NCBI RefSeq assembly: GCF_028640845.1
Contig: NC_080546.1
Span: 31,765,020-31,829,019 of the forward strand
Direction: 5' to 3'
Source of the DNA: Ahaetulla prasina
Taxonomy: Eukaryota; Chordata; Lepidosauria; Squamata; Colubridae
Length of the DNA stretch: 64,000 bases
Shown: piece after piece, positions 1 through 11,108 of the stretch
How positions within the stretch are numbered: the stretch's first letter is position 1
How the letters are laid out: every line of letters starts with the position of its first letter
Translations under genes and position numbers: made by a program
Notes under the pieces: model-generated
Told to the model about the DNA's origin: nothing
Database searches by the model: none
What the model saw: only the letters and a program-made list of their open reading frames with translations

Positions 1-1746
1 TTTTTGCAGTGTTATCTCTCCGCACAAGGAAAGTTCAAAAACAGCTCCACGCCTAAAACTGCTTTCTAATTCATCATCTCCAATACAAAATGTACTTGGA
101 ATAATCCATGGTTCATTAGAGACCAACTCTTCTAGAGATAGATGAAAACCAGAATGGTACAACTTGAGGTGGACAATTTGCCCTGGACAGCAAATTCGCC
201 ACAGCCAACTCACGTGGCCAACTTGCCCCAGACAATTCGCCAAGACACACCATGGTCAACTCACCATGGGACAACTCACCACAGTACAATTCAACAACTC
301 AATTCAATTATTTAAAATAATTTTAAAATAATTTAAATTTTTGTCATTCACATTTCATTTTGTCTCTCCTTTTGCATCCTTTAATGATTCTGTTCCAGCA
401 TTTCTTATCCCGTGGAGAGTGATCCTGTGATAAGTTGGCCATGGCAAGTTGGCCATAGTGAGTTAGCTGCATCATATATCAATAGTGCTAAAAATGGAAA
501 GACTTCTGAACATTTCAGAAAGAAACAGTGCCTGATTTATTTTTCTCCTGAGATTTCTTGTTGGATAATCAAGAATACACACACACACACGACACAAACA
601 GAAACAAACACAGTTGATCTTGAAAATAGGTACCTGTTTCCAAAATCTTTGCCATTTTTAAACTATCATCAAAATGGCTTTTAAATTTTCACAACTTTTG
701 GCAGCCACTGATTCAAAACATGCTGAAAGATGGCTGGTAGCCATACTGTACAGTTGATATTTATATGAAACAGACGTCTGAATCTTAATCACTCTTGGTA
801 AAAGAATATTATTAGCTGATCATCAATAGGTCTATGAATCATTTCACTAATGAAATAGTAAGATAATTTGTAACAAAGCATAAAGTTCTGGGCTAGAATA
901 CTATTATATAGTTAATACTAGTTTAATCTATATATGCGTTATATAAATCTAGTCCATACTTCATACTTATGCCTCCAGTGCTAACTCAAGCTATAGAAAT
1001 TACACCATTTATGCGCAAAGTGGTTACCTTGTCTATTTCAAACCCTCAAAATATACAACATTGGGTGAGTCTGAAAAAGTTTTAGGTGTGTCTCTATGTT
1101 GAATGAACCTTCCACACTTTATTTAATCCTTCTCTCAACTAAATACTGATTCATACTTTGTACACAATGGTTGCAATGAAACTGATGATATACATCTTAG
1201 CAGCTGAGTAGTTCAAACTCATGCTTTAAAAGAAGTCTGTTGCTTATTCTTGAAATGTGTAATTAAAGCTTGTTCTTTAACTCTCTCCACAAAACTTCTG
1301 CTTGAAGGTTTTCCAGTAAATCACAATAGATTCAGTATAAGGGAGGAAAAAAAGAGGATCTTGCTGGCAGAAAATAAAAATGAAGTGGCACCATTGATGG
1401 CATCACATAAGCCCATTCTTAGAGTCAAGAAAAGGTTACTGTTTATTGTGGAGGCACCCTTATACTTACTTACCTGTGCCAACATTTATAGATAACTGGC
1501 TGACTGCAGGCTAATCCTTTTTTTAACATTTTGTTTCTGGACAAATCAACACAAGGTTCATGAGAATAAGGCATTCTAAACCAATCAGATTCCTTTTTCT
1601 GACAAAATAACTAATTTAGTTCACAATGGGAATGCACTGAATAGTGTACCTTTAATTGAACAAATTTGAACATTTGAAAAAGTCACCAGTGAGACTCTAG
1701 TATGGAAGATAACAAATGTGAGTGGGAATAAATTACCATTAGATGG
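1..1746. other. Intergenic DNA with a minisatellite-like start
   Basis: 3' flank of MND1. At about 165-300 and again near 420-470 there are loose direct and inverted repeats of units such as ACAACTCACC and AAGTTGGCC, resembling a decayed minisatellite or foldback. A CA/CACG run lies at 577-592. The remainder is unassigned AT-rich DNA without supported genes. Confidence 0.4.
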
Positions 1747-1754
1747 ATATAGAG

Positions 1755-1937
1755 CAGCGGTGAAATGCACTTACCTTCACTATTGGTTCGGAAATGTGAG
1801 CATGCGTGCCTCTTCTGTGCATGCGCAGAGGGTCAAAAATGGGATGTAATGACATCCCGATGGGTGGGCTGAGTCTCCTGCCGCCGGCCCTAATGGTTCG
1901 TGCAAGGCGGATAGATTTTGGCCGGATTTCACCGCTG
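1755..1937. mobile_element. hAT-type MITE
   Basis: Terminal inverted repeats begin CAGCGGTGAAAT at both ends. The flanks carry an 8-bp direct repeat, ATATAGAG (1747-1754) and ATACAGAG (1938-1945), matching at 7 of 8 bases. Length 183 bp with no coding capacity. The 8-bp duplication and CAG end fit non-autonomous hAT transposons. Confidence 0.75.
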
Positions 1938-1945
1938 ATACAGAG

Positions 1946-2984
1946 TTGGTTAAACAATTGTAACCAACAAGTCCACAGCTCCACAATGACCTAGGAGAAA
2001 ATGTTGAAGAAGGTACTGCTAGGCTCCAATCTAAGCTATGGACTTGTCAGCACGGAGATTTTATAAATTGCACGATAAGAAATTAGAAAATATAATTATT
2101 ACAGTTTTTATTCATTTATCACATTTCAAAGGCTTCCCAACTCACTGAGTGACTCTGGATAACAGCGAAAACAGCAAGACCAAACAGAAAATGATAATGA
2201 CAATTCCAGTATTTTTGCAGATCAGACAAAGATAGAGGCAACAGAAGTTTGAAAAACCTCTATATTTAGCAAGATATTGACAAGTTGCAATTAATCAAGA
2301 TTAATTTAGGGCAGGACAGAACATCAGCATATGCATAAAAGAATCTGGTATTATTTGAATTTAGTGAACAGTATCATACAGGTACAGAAAACAAATAAAA
2401 ACAGTCCTAGGCTGCATCAGCAGAAATATAATGTCAAGACCAAGACTAACTCTTAATTCTTCTATATACTGTATTAGTCAGATAACACCATCCAGTTCTT
2501 ACACCATTTTAAGAAAAATATTAATGAACTGAAAATATTCAGTGAAAAAAGCCAAGATTATAAGGGGAAGAAACCTGACAAGGAATGGTTGAGAGATTAA
2601 ATATAGTGAGAAGAGTACACTGAGGCAGGATAGCTGTCATCAGGTATGTAATGGAGACAAGGAATAATTGTTCAAAGTTTTTACAGAAGGCAGGGCAAGA
2701 AATAGTAAGATTGAATTGCAAAGAATAGAGTTTACTTGTACATTTTGAATAGTAACAATTAATGAGAGAACAGGTGGGAGATTACTGGATTACTTCAATG
2801 GAATTATTTAAACAGAAGCTGGAGAAGCTTGGAGAAGTTATAATGGGAATTCCTGTACGGAAGAGCAATTAGATTAAATAACTATAAGCCTTCCATGTCT
2901 TACATTCTAGGAATCACAAACTTCACAAAAATTCCTACTCATTTAGTGGTCAGCTGTCAAATAATACAGTTTTACTACCCGTAT
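1946..2984. other. Unassigned intergenic DNA
   Basis: AT-rich, with no gene or recognisable repeat. Confidence 0.6.
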
Positions 2985-3465
2985 TTCCCCACAAATAAGA
3001 TCTGGTCTTATATTTTTTTGCCACCAAGAAAGGCACCAGGTCTTATTTTCCACTAACTCACTTCGCGGTGGTGGCACCAACAGGCCCATCCATTAGGAGC
3101 CTGCTGCCAGCCCACTTCTGCAGCTGCTTGCTGCTGCTTGCATGTGTTGCCCCTGGCCTCTGGCAAGCGGCCGCAGAAGAAGTGGGCCAGCAAGGCAAGG
3201 CAGGTGTCGGGGTATGCGAGGCCTGGCTGCAACTGTCTGAAGGTAAGTACGAGTAGGGCAGCTCCACACACCCCATCCTTACCCTACCTTGATTTTTACC
3301 TGTGTGCTCACCACACCTCGTGCACCCTGGAGTGGGTCTTAACTAGGGCTTATTTTTTGGGAGGGGTAGGTCATATATTGGGCGCATATGTAGAAATCAA
3401 GCTAGGGCTTATTTTTTTGATAGGGTTTATTTTCAAGGAATCATTGTTATACTTTTTGGACTTTA
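2985..3465. mobile_element. Interspersed repeat with TTTCCC ends, copy 1
   Basis: The ends resemble TTTCCCxxxAAATAAGA and its inverse, with a GC-rich interior. The interior clearly matches the repeat at 30225-30790 (shared GAGGCCTGGCTG, CTTGATTTTTAC and AACTAGGGCTTAT). Probably a non-autonomous DNA transposon; superfamily not determined. Confidence 0.5.
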
Positions 3466-4942
3466 CTATTTCACTTGTTCACCCACTGAGTAAAACCCAA
3501 GGACCAATATATTTCATTCCAATAGCTCCAGTAAATAAGGTCTGTATCCCTTAATTCACCATTATGTCCAATCTTCTTTTACTATTTATTTGTGCCAATC
3601 TTACCCTTTACTTTATTCTATTTATTTACTTCAGTTCTTTATTCAGCCAGACTTTTAAAAACCTTAAAATGGACATGGCATTTTTTCTTCAATAAGATTT
3701 TTGATATACATCAAATATACATCAAGTATCTACAGAAGATATTAGTTGACTTTGTGTTAAGAATATACCTCGAAAACTGTCAGGAGATTAAATCCTTTGC
3801 AAATATCACAAGTTTAATACCAACAAGAGGCCAATATTTGTTAATAATTGCATTTCATAATCCTTAACTCTTTATATATGCAGTATAGCTCATAACATAT
3901 TTCACCTACACACACACACACACACACTTGTAGAAATGTTATGACTAGTTTAGTGAGGTGACATGATATTGGTAACTTGTTTTGAAAAGGTTAGACAATC
4001 TAATTTTAAGGCTGACAAAAATCTAAGCACACTATGTCTAGCCATCAAAGGCCAACATTCCTCATATTAAGTTCATTATGTAAGATAAATAAATTAAATC
4101 TACATCAAGACAAAACTAAATATATAGCATGCCTGGACCTGCTGCAAGCTAATCTTGAAGTCTAAGAAAAAAAAATTACATAGAGAACTGGGCAAAATTA
4201 AAAATAGGCAAAGTCTGCATATGTGTAAGAAAATGATATACAAAGGTACATTATAGTAAGGAAAACTGCAAAAATTATATATTTGTAATAGGCACACCGA
4301 AGTAAATAAGTTTGGATAATGTGAATAGAATCCATTCTAATTTATTGTAAATTAATATATGAAAAAGTTTGATTTTAAGATTATTTAAGAAAAATTCCAG
4401 AAAAATGGTTATAAGTTCATGCAAAAACTTGTGGTGCTGCTCAGCTTTTTCCTTGACAACTATGGTTGTCAAATATTACTGGAATCAATATCAGATATTT
4501 TTCTCCCAACTAATGTCTTCATATGACACAATATGTACTTATAAATACAATATGTACTCTTCTATCCAAGGGCCTCATTCCAAAAGCAACAAGGTCATGA
4601 GAATAAATATTGAATAAAACATTCCATGTGCAAAATTAATTGGTCCACATCTACATACAAACATTATCTCACATGTAAACCATTCCCTATATACACAAGG
4701 AAAATGTAATCAAGACAAACAAACAGACCAAGTGAAAATTTGACCTCAGCAATCACCAAGCTGCACATACTAACTTTGATATTAATTCTGTTAAATTCAT
4801 TAACACTTATTTTCTGGCTAAGTGCATACAGGCTGCTATGCTCTGGTTAGTTCTATTTACAGAAAGTCCTCCTCTTTTGCAGTTTCAAGTTATGAACCTT
4901 CACTACTATGAACAAAGCTGTCTGCAACTCCAACATAGAAGG
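3466..4942. other. Unassigned intergenic DNA
   Basis: AT-rich. The only visible feature is a CA microsatellite at about 3909-3929. Confidence 0.6.
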
Positions 4943-4950
4943 TTCTAGAA

Positions 4951-5140
4951 CAATGCCCCCCAACCTTTTGACACCAGGACACTGCTTCCTTAAACAGAGG
5001 ATTTTCGGCGGACCGGAGGAGGGGCGGGGTTTCATGTGCTACCTGCATCTCATGGATGGCGCTTCGCTTGTTTGCACAGCCCGGTTGCTGGCATGCCGCA
5101 GACCACTGCTGGTACACAGACTGGGGGTTGGGAACCCCCG
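4951..5140. mobile_element. hAT-type MITE
   Basis: Ends read CAATGCCCCCCAACC and the inverse of CGGGGGTTCCCAACC. The flanking 8-bp repeats are TTCTAGAA (4943-4950) and TCCTAGAA (5141-5148), 7 of 8 identical. Confidence 0.7.
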
Positions 5141-5148
5141 TCCTAGAA

Positions 5149-5946
5149 GATGGAAAAAAATTAGTTTCGCTGCACTGTATACATATGCCGATTTGTTTTA
5201 AAATTGACTTATGAACAGCCTGTTGGAATGCAACCTGTTTTTAAGTAGAAAATTGTATTCCATATAATCTGCAATGAAAATCAGTGAAGGGATCCTAAGG
5301 CTACTTAATTGTTTTGAACTTTCTGTTTAAAACAGAAATGAGTTAACCTGTAACAGCTAGTGCTAAGTGCTAAGCTAAAGAACAAAGAAATGCTTGCATG
5401 CTCACCTTCTAATAAGTTCCAATGAGTTTTGTGCCTCTTAACTCCGTGCATAGGTAAGCATGCCTGGCAGGCATAGGTCTTGTAGTTCTATTTTGTCAGT
5501 ACACTATTGTCATTCTCATCATGTACAAAGTGAAGGTTTTCTTCTTCCTCATTTGCGTGGACAGTGGAGGTTCTCCTTTGCAGACACTCATTTTGTATAA
5601 GTGATTGTCAGCAAGAGAAGGATAGGCATGCATGCTGCTTGAAGGAATGTCAGTGAGTTTGCCTTTTCCCTCTGCATTTGTTTCAACGATTTGACTTTAT
5701 CAATTTATCTGTTTATTTACACTTTCTATTTCTAAGGCTGTTCAACTTTACATCTCCAGGCAGTGTGCAAATTAAAAACAAGTTTATTAATTCCCCCCAA
5801 AGTAACATATTATAATAGGGGAATAGAGAACCAGCACCATCAAATACAACATAGTTTAATCCAGGTGGATTTATATCCCAAACAGTTTCAGAGATTGGGG
5901 TAAAAAAAAAAACAGGTCTTCAAGGTCCCATTAAAAGGACCACAGG
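5149..5946. other. Unassigned intergenic DNA
   Basis: No supported gene or repeat. Confidence 0.55.
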
Positions 5947-5954
5947 GTTGGGCT

Positions 5955-6219
5955 CAATGGTGGGTTTCAATTTTTTTTACTACCGGTTCTGTGGGTGTGG
6001 CTTGGTGGACATGACTGAGGAAGGATACTGTAAAATCTCCATACCCACCCCACTCCAGGGGAAGGATACTGTAAAATCAGTATTTCAGCTGGGACTCGGG
6101 AGGCAGAGAATAGATGGGGGCGGGACCAGTCAAAATTTTTACTATTGGTTCTCCAAACTACTCAAATTTCTGCTACTGGTTCTCCAGAACTGGTCAGAAC
6201 CTGCTGAAACCCACCTCTG
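5955..6219. mobile_element. hAT-type MITE, GTGGGTTT family, copy 1
   Basis: 265 bp with inverted ends (CAATGGTGGGTTTCA and the inverse of CAGAGGTGGGTTTCA). The 8-bp target duplication GTTGGGCT is perfect (5947-5954 and 6220-6227). It is the same family as 33550-33843, in the opposite orientation. Confidence 0.82.
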
Positions 6220-6227
6220 GTTGGGCT

Positions 6228-6820
6228 ATTCAAATCTCTGAAGATAGGATTAATCTTCCAGAAGATTAATGCTTATTGTTTTACTAAGGAGAATATATGT
6301 CAGGAAACTATATTTAAATAAAAATCCTAAATACCTGCTCTAGCTGTTAGAAAAAGAATAGGGACCATACATTTCCTTTGCCATTACCAGAGAAAGAATG
6401 TGGGAACTAAAAGAGGTACTGAAAGTTATAGTTCTGTAGCCTCAACAATATTAGTCTAGCCAGTTAAGAGGCATGCTAGATAGTTGGAAGAAATAAAATA
6501 AGAGACTCCCTACACTAATGTTAACTATAGCTATCTTCCCTAGTGAGTAACAGATTGAGAAATCTACCGAGTAAAGTTTCCACGATTTCTTACGATCAAC
6601 CTTCAGAAGATAAGTAGATCTTAAAATATATTTGTGTCTATGGAAAAGACTACAAAATAAAAGAATCATGTTGTCTTAAAACGTGGCATGGATGAAATTT
6701 GAAGAAATCTTTATGAAGAACGAGCAAACTAAAGCCACTTCAAGATTCACAAAGGGTTGAGTCTTACTAACAGTGTCATATATACAGTAAGAACAAAATA
6801 CCTGGAAATTGGCCACCTGT
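6228..6820. other. Unassigned intergenic DNA
   Basis: AT-rich. No gene or repeat seen. Confidence 0.55.
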
Positions 6821-6831
6821 ATTTCTAAAGG

Positions 6832-7195
6832 AAAAGGGACACGGTGGCTCAGGGGCTAGGACGTTGAGCTTGTCGATCGAAAGGTCGGCAGCTCAGCGGT
6901 TCGAATCCCTAGTGCTGCCGTGTAACGGGGTGAGCTCCTGTTACTTGTCCCAGCTTCTGCCAACCTAGCAGTTTCGAAAGCACGTAAAAATGCAAGTAGA
7001 AAAAATAGGGACCACCTTTGGTGGGAAGGTAACAGCGTTCCGTGCGCCTTTGGCGTTGAGTCATGCCAGCCACATGACCACGGAGACGTCTTCGGACAGC
7101 GCTGGCTCTTCAGCTTTGAAACGGAGATGAGCACCGCCCCCTAGAGTCGGCAACGACTTGCACATATGTGCAAGGGGAACCTTTACCTTTACCTT
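6832..7195 (+). mobile_element. Sauria-type tRNA-derived SINE
   Basis: About 364 bp. The tRNA-like head carries an A box around 6844-6856 (GTGGCTCAGGGG) and a B box GGTTCGAATCCC at about 6899. The 3' end CCTTTACCTTTACCTT is the BovB-related tail typical of squamate Sauria SINEs. An 11-bp target duplication ATTTCTAAAGG flanks it (6821-6831 and 7196-7206), showing a complete insertion. Confidence 0.85.
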
Positions 7196-7381
7196 ATTTC
7201 TAAAGGCCAGACTTCCAACAGTTATTACCAAACTGAAATCTTTAGGAACGTATTTCATGTATAAAGGATTTCCCACAAATAGAAGTAATGTATGACTCAT
7301 GGAGGGCTAAATTACAATTATGACATGTTTTATTTTACAATTTATAAACTATCACATGCTTTATTTTGGATTGTCCCAAGG

Positions 7382-7514
7382 CAGGGTGTCAAACTGGGGG
7401 CCTGTGAGCCAGATATGTCACATGCAGGCCATGCCCACCCTAGCTCTGCAAATGAGAAAAATATTGCAAAACTTCAAGTGATGGCAACTTGATGTCACGC
7501 GTTTGACACCCGTG
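7382..7514. mobile_element. hAT-type MITE, GTGTCAAA family, copy 1
   Basis: 133 bp with ends CAGGGTGTCAAACT and GTTTGACACCCGTG. The 8-bp flanks TCCCAAGG (7374-7381) and TCCTAAGG (7515-7522) match at 7 of 8. Same family as 17574-17697. Confidence 0.75.
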
Positions 7515-7522
7515 TCCTAAGG

Positions 7523-8580
7523 GATGAGCAGGGCAATAAGATAATGGAAGAAATAGACCTCATTTAGCAATTTCATATGCGAAAACAGATTGGCTAAATC
7601 TATAGAGAAATATATATGGATATATTATGCTAAATATGTATTTTGCTCAAAATCTGGAAAGAGAAGTTGGAGAAGCAATACCAATTTTTATCAGCAGTCA
7701 TATTTGTATACTGTGAAAAAGCTAGTGCTTCTATGTATTTGTTTCCTTTTATTGGTTATTTCTGAAACAAGCATTCTGGGAGACATGGAGAAGACAAATA
7801 GTGTGAAAAATATTAACTAAAATATTATATTTTGCCTTTTAACTTCAGCAGGGGTCTAAACTGGCTTACTGAACATGAATTGAAATAATACAAGCTAGAA
7901 CAAAACAAAGCACAGAACTAATGAAGTTGACAAAGTGACACAGAGTAGAGCTCTTGCAATTGCTGTTGATGAACAGGCTCATAGAAAAAAAATTAGCTGC
8001 ATTACATTTAATCATATATTAACCATTTTCAGAGTTTTTGAAGCAACATTCTTCCTTCTTTGCTGTATATTTGTACCCTTGCATGAATAAATTGATTTAT
8101 ATTTGAATCCTTTCATGAATAAATGCTATGTGTGAGATCTAATGAAGAATAAGAACTGAAACCTTCAAGCTTATCAAACGTCAGTAATAAGAAGCTCATT
8201 AATATCATTGTACATTCCTTTTCCCCACTAAATCATATGAATTGCTTTTCTTTAGATTTTACTTTTTAAAATAGTTCAGTGTTTTTCACTTCAATTTAAG
8301 AAAACAGATAAAACAACCAGTCTATTTAATTATGCAGCTGAAGTAGGCTTTTTTGAATTAAATATATGGAAAAGATACTCAAGATAATATATTCCATTCA
8401 ACTTCCAGGAAAAAACCCTTCATATCATTAAAACCCATTAATGCCTTTTAATTTTTCAAATAATTCTATGACAATTAAAATAGTTTCCTGTTTCTTTCAT
8501 TGTTTTGTAAAGGAAAACTTTCTGTTTCAGACAATGATCAGGAAGATCAAAGAAGCAAAATTATGTCAGGGTTTTCAGAT
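7523..8580. other. Unassigned DNA downstream of MND1
   Basis: AT-rich. Nothing recognisable before the distal MND1 polyadenylation signal. Confidence 0.55.
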
Positions 8581-8586
8581 TTTATT
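8581..8586 (-). terminator. Candidate MND1 polyadenylation signal, distal
   Basis: A second AATAAA on the minus strand about 100 nt after the stop codon. It would give a more usual 3' end. Sequence alone cannot decide between the two. Confidence 0.4.
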
Positions 8587-8669
8587 AACAACAGTACTAG
8601 TAATGGCAGGAATGAAATACAATTTAAAATGAAAGCATCTTGAACAATATTAAGTTATATGGCATCCTT

Positions 8670-8675
8670 TTTATT
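8670..8675 (-). terminator. Candidate MND1 polyadenylation signal, proximal
   Basis: AATAAA on the minus strand, only 8 nt after the MND1 stop codon. If used, the 3' untranslated region would be about 30 nt, which is very short. Confidence 0.45.
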
Positions 8676-8683
8676 AAACACTT

Positions 8684-8790
8684 TTAATCAATATAGTCAA
8701 AATCTTCTGGTATACCAAATGTTTTGTCAATTTTGCTGTCTTCAAATCCAAACTTCCGTTTAGCCCAAGATTTTACAGCAAATATATTAT
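8684..8790 (-). CDS. MND1: MND1 exon 8 coding part (residues 171-205, stop)
   Basis: 107 nt. It completes Asp171, encodes [17 protein letters not shown] and finishes with EDFDYID and TAA (8686-8684). The acceptor is ATCTACAG. It is the conserved C-terminal end of the protein. Confidence 0.97.
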
Positions 8791-11061
8791 CTGTAGATAA
8801 AGTAGATGAAAAACAATGGATATTAGGGCTTCAAGTGTTTATAATGATAATCAAGATAAAAGAACCTTAATGTTTAAAGATAATTAACAGATCTTCAAAT
8901 TGTCATGCTGAGGCCCCTCCTCAGACATAAATCACCTATTTGGTTGCAACATCTAACAGTGATTATTTTTCGATTTCCAATTCTCATATAGAGATGAGGA
9001 TAAGAACTACACTGAAAGAGTAGTATGAGAGTATGAGAGACTTCAGCAGTAATAATTATCCAAAAGGCAACCAATTGCGCCATAGGCACAGGGCGAACAG
9101 TTCAGCACAAAATCTACTGAGCTTAGAACTTGATGTACACACTTTACCTGAGGAGTTATATGTGCTTGAACATATATATAACCCCCAGTTATATGTCTGG
9201 GGGTTTCTATACTGGCAAGCACCAGTTTTTCCTCTGTTTATTTAGACTCTATCTAGATTTTAACCAAAATTGTTTACTTCAGCATTCGTTTGATTCAGGA
9301 ATTTTAAAAAAGAAACCAATCCTTCTCCCTCTCTACACTGAAACAAAGACTGAAATACCAAACTATTTGCCTACAACCCAATAGAATAAAATTCTGATAG
9401 TTTGGGTTTTATAATGCTAACCTTGATTTGATTTTTCCTGTTGATTTTAGTGTCGCAATATTTCCTGCATGGTAAAATTATAAAACTGATTGTAACTTTG
9501 AAAGAATTGTACTTAATAAAGTATGACTGCTCCAAAAAACCTGTCAATAAAGCAGTCAGGCAGAAAAGTTTTTGAGAAAAAGATTACAATAAGGATAGGT
9601 ATTCATATGTCATGAAGTGAATAAGTAGGTATATGATGACATATATAACATATAGCATATTTAGCACACATTTTTTTTCCAATTTAGTATAAGTTAATTT
9701 TATAACAGGAGCTGCTTACATGGCAACTGACACTAAACTGTTACAAAGAGATGAAAAAGCACAAGGAAAGAAATCAAGTATTCAGTTTGCTTGTAAACAC
9801 TTAATATGTTACTCTTTTATCCTTCAATTACTAGCAAACAATTGAAATAGCTAATTCAAAAGAATATATTCACACTACGGGGAAAAGATTTTTAAAATTA
9901 AAAAAAATATTTTAAAATGAAGTCTTTTTTTTTTATTGAAAGAGTTTTAAAAAACAAAAACATTTCCCCCCTTTTTCCCCCCTCCCTCCCAAAAAAAAAC
10001 AAACCCCTTCCCCCCTCCCCGGCTTCCCGGGTCAATCACAAGGTATTGTTATACATAAACCAAACATAGAATAAAATTTTCCCTTCCAATCCAAATAACC
10101 ACATCCAAAGCTTTTCATCTCCCAACCAAAATGAAGTCTTGAAAAACTAAAATGCAATCCTAAATACAAGTAGTCCTCGATTTAGAACAATTCATTTAGT
10201 GACTGTTCAAAGTTACAATGGCACTGAAAAAACACAACAGTTGAAGCATCCCCATGGTTACATGATCAAAATTCAAATGCTTAGTAACCGACTCATATTT
10301 ATGATGGTTACACTATTCCCAGGGTCATATGATCACCTTCTAATAAGCAAAGTCAATGGGGAAGCAAGATTTACTTAACAACTGTGTTACTAACTTAAGA
10401 ACTGCAATGATTTACTGAACAACTGTAGCAAGAAAGGTTGTAAAATGGGGCTAAAATCCCTTAGCAACAAAAATTTGGGGTTCATTTGTGGTCATAAGTC
10501 GAAGACTACCTGGTAGATGGCAGTTCTATAATCAAGAAGGGTCTTTCCCAGCTAGCCACTTCTAAACTTCTGAGGAAGAGTCTCTAAAAACTATTTCAAT
10601 GAACTAGAAATTTCATATAGAAGACAATTCTTCTTATTTAATTATTTGCAGTTTTATTGATTCATTTTAGGTAACATATGCAAATTTACTTTTCAGTGAT
10701 AAAATTGATGGAGCTGAAACATGATTATGTACCAATTATTTTGGACTTGATTACACATGACTGTTCCTGGAAAACTGTCCCAATGTGGAATATGTTGTAA
10801 TGTGATGAAATTGTAATTACAATGTAAAATAATATACCATTTATATCGTCATTCACAGTAATCTGACAATCAGCAAACCAATTCGTGTCAGCTGCTTTGT
10901 ATGATTACCATGAATCATATACTACTGTGCGCACTAATCCAAAATCCCAAGTAACTTCAAATTAATTTACACATTTTACTGCTTCCATTCAAATACTTGG
11001 TTAGTTTGCACCAACCATAATTATTTGCAGATTACTTGAAGATTGTCACAAAACACACACA

Positions 11062-11108
<47 letters not shown>

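Noticed and set aside
6832..6920. tRNA gene
   Set aside because: A and B boxes belong to a SINE head; there is no acceptor-stem pairing and a SINE body and tail follow.
1..8580. Exons of the gene expected downstream of MND1
   Set aside because: No conserved coding segment could be recognised on either strand.
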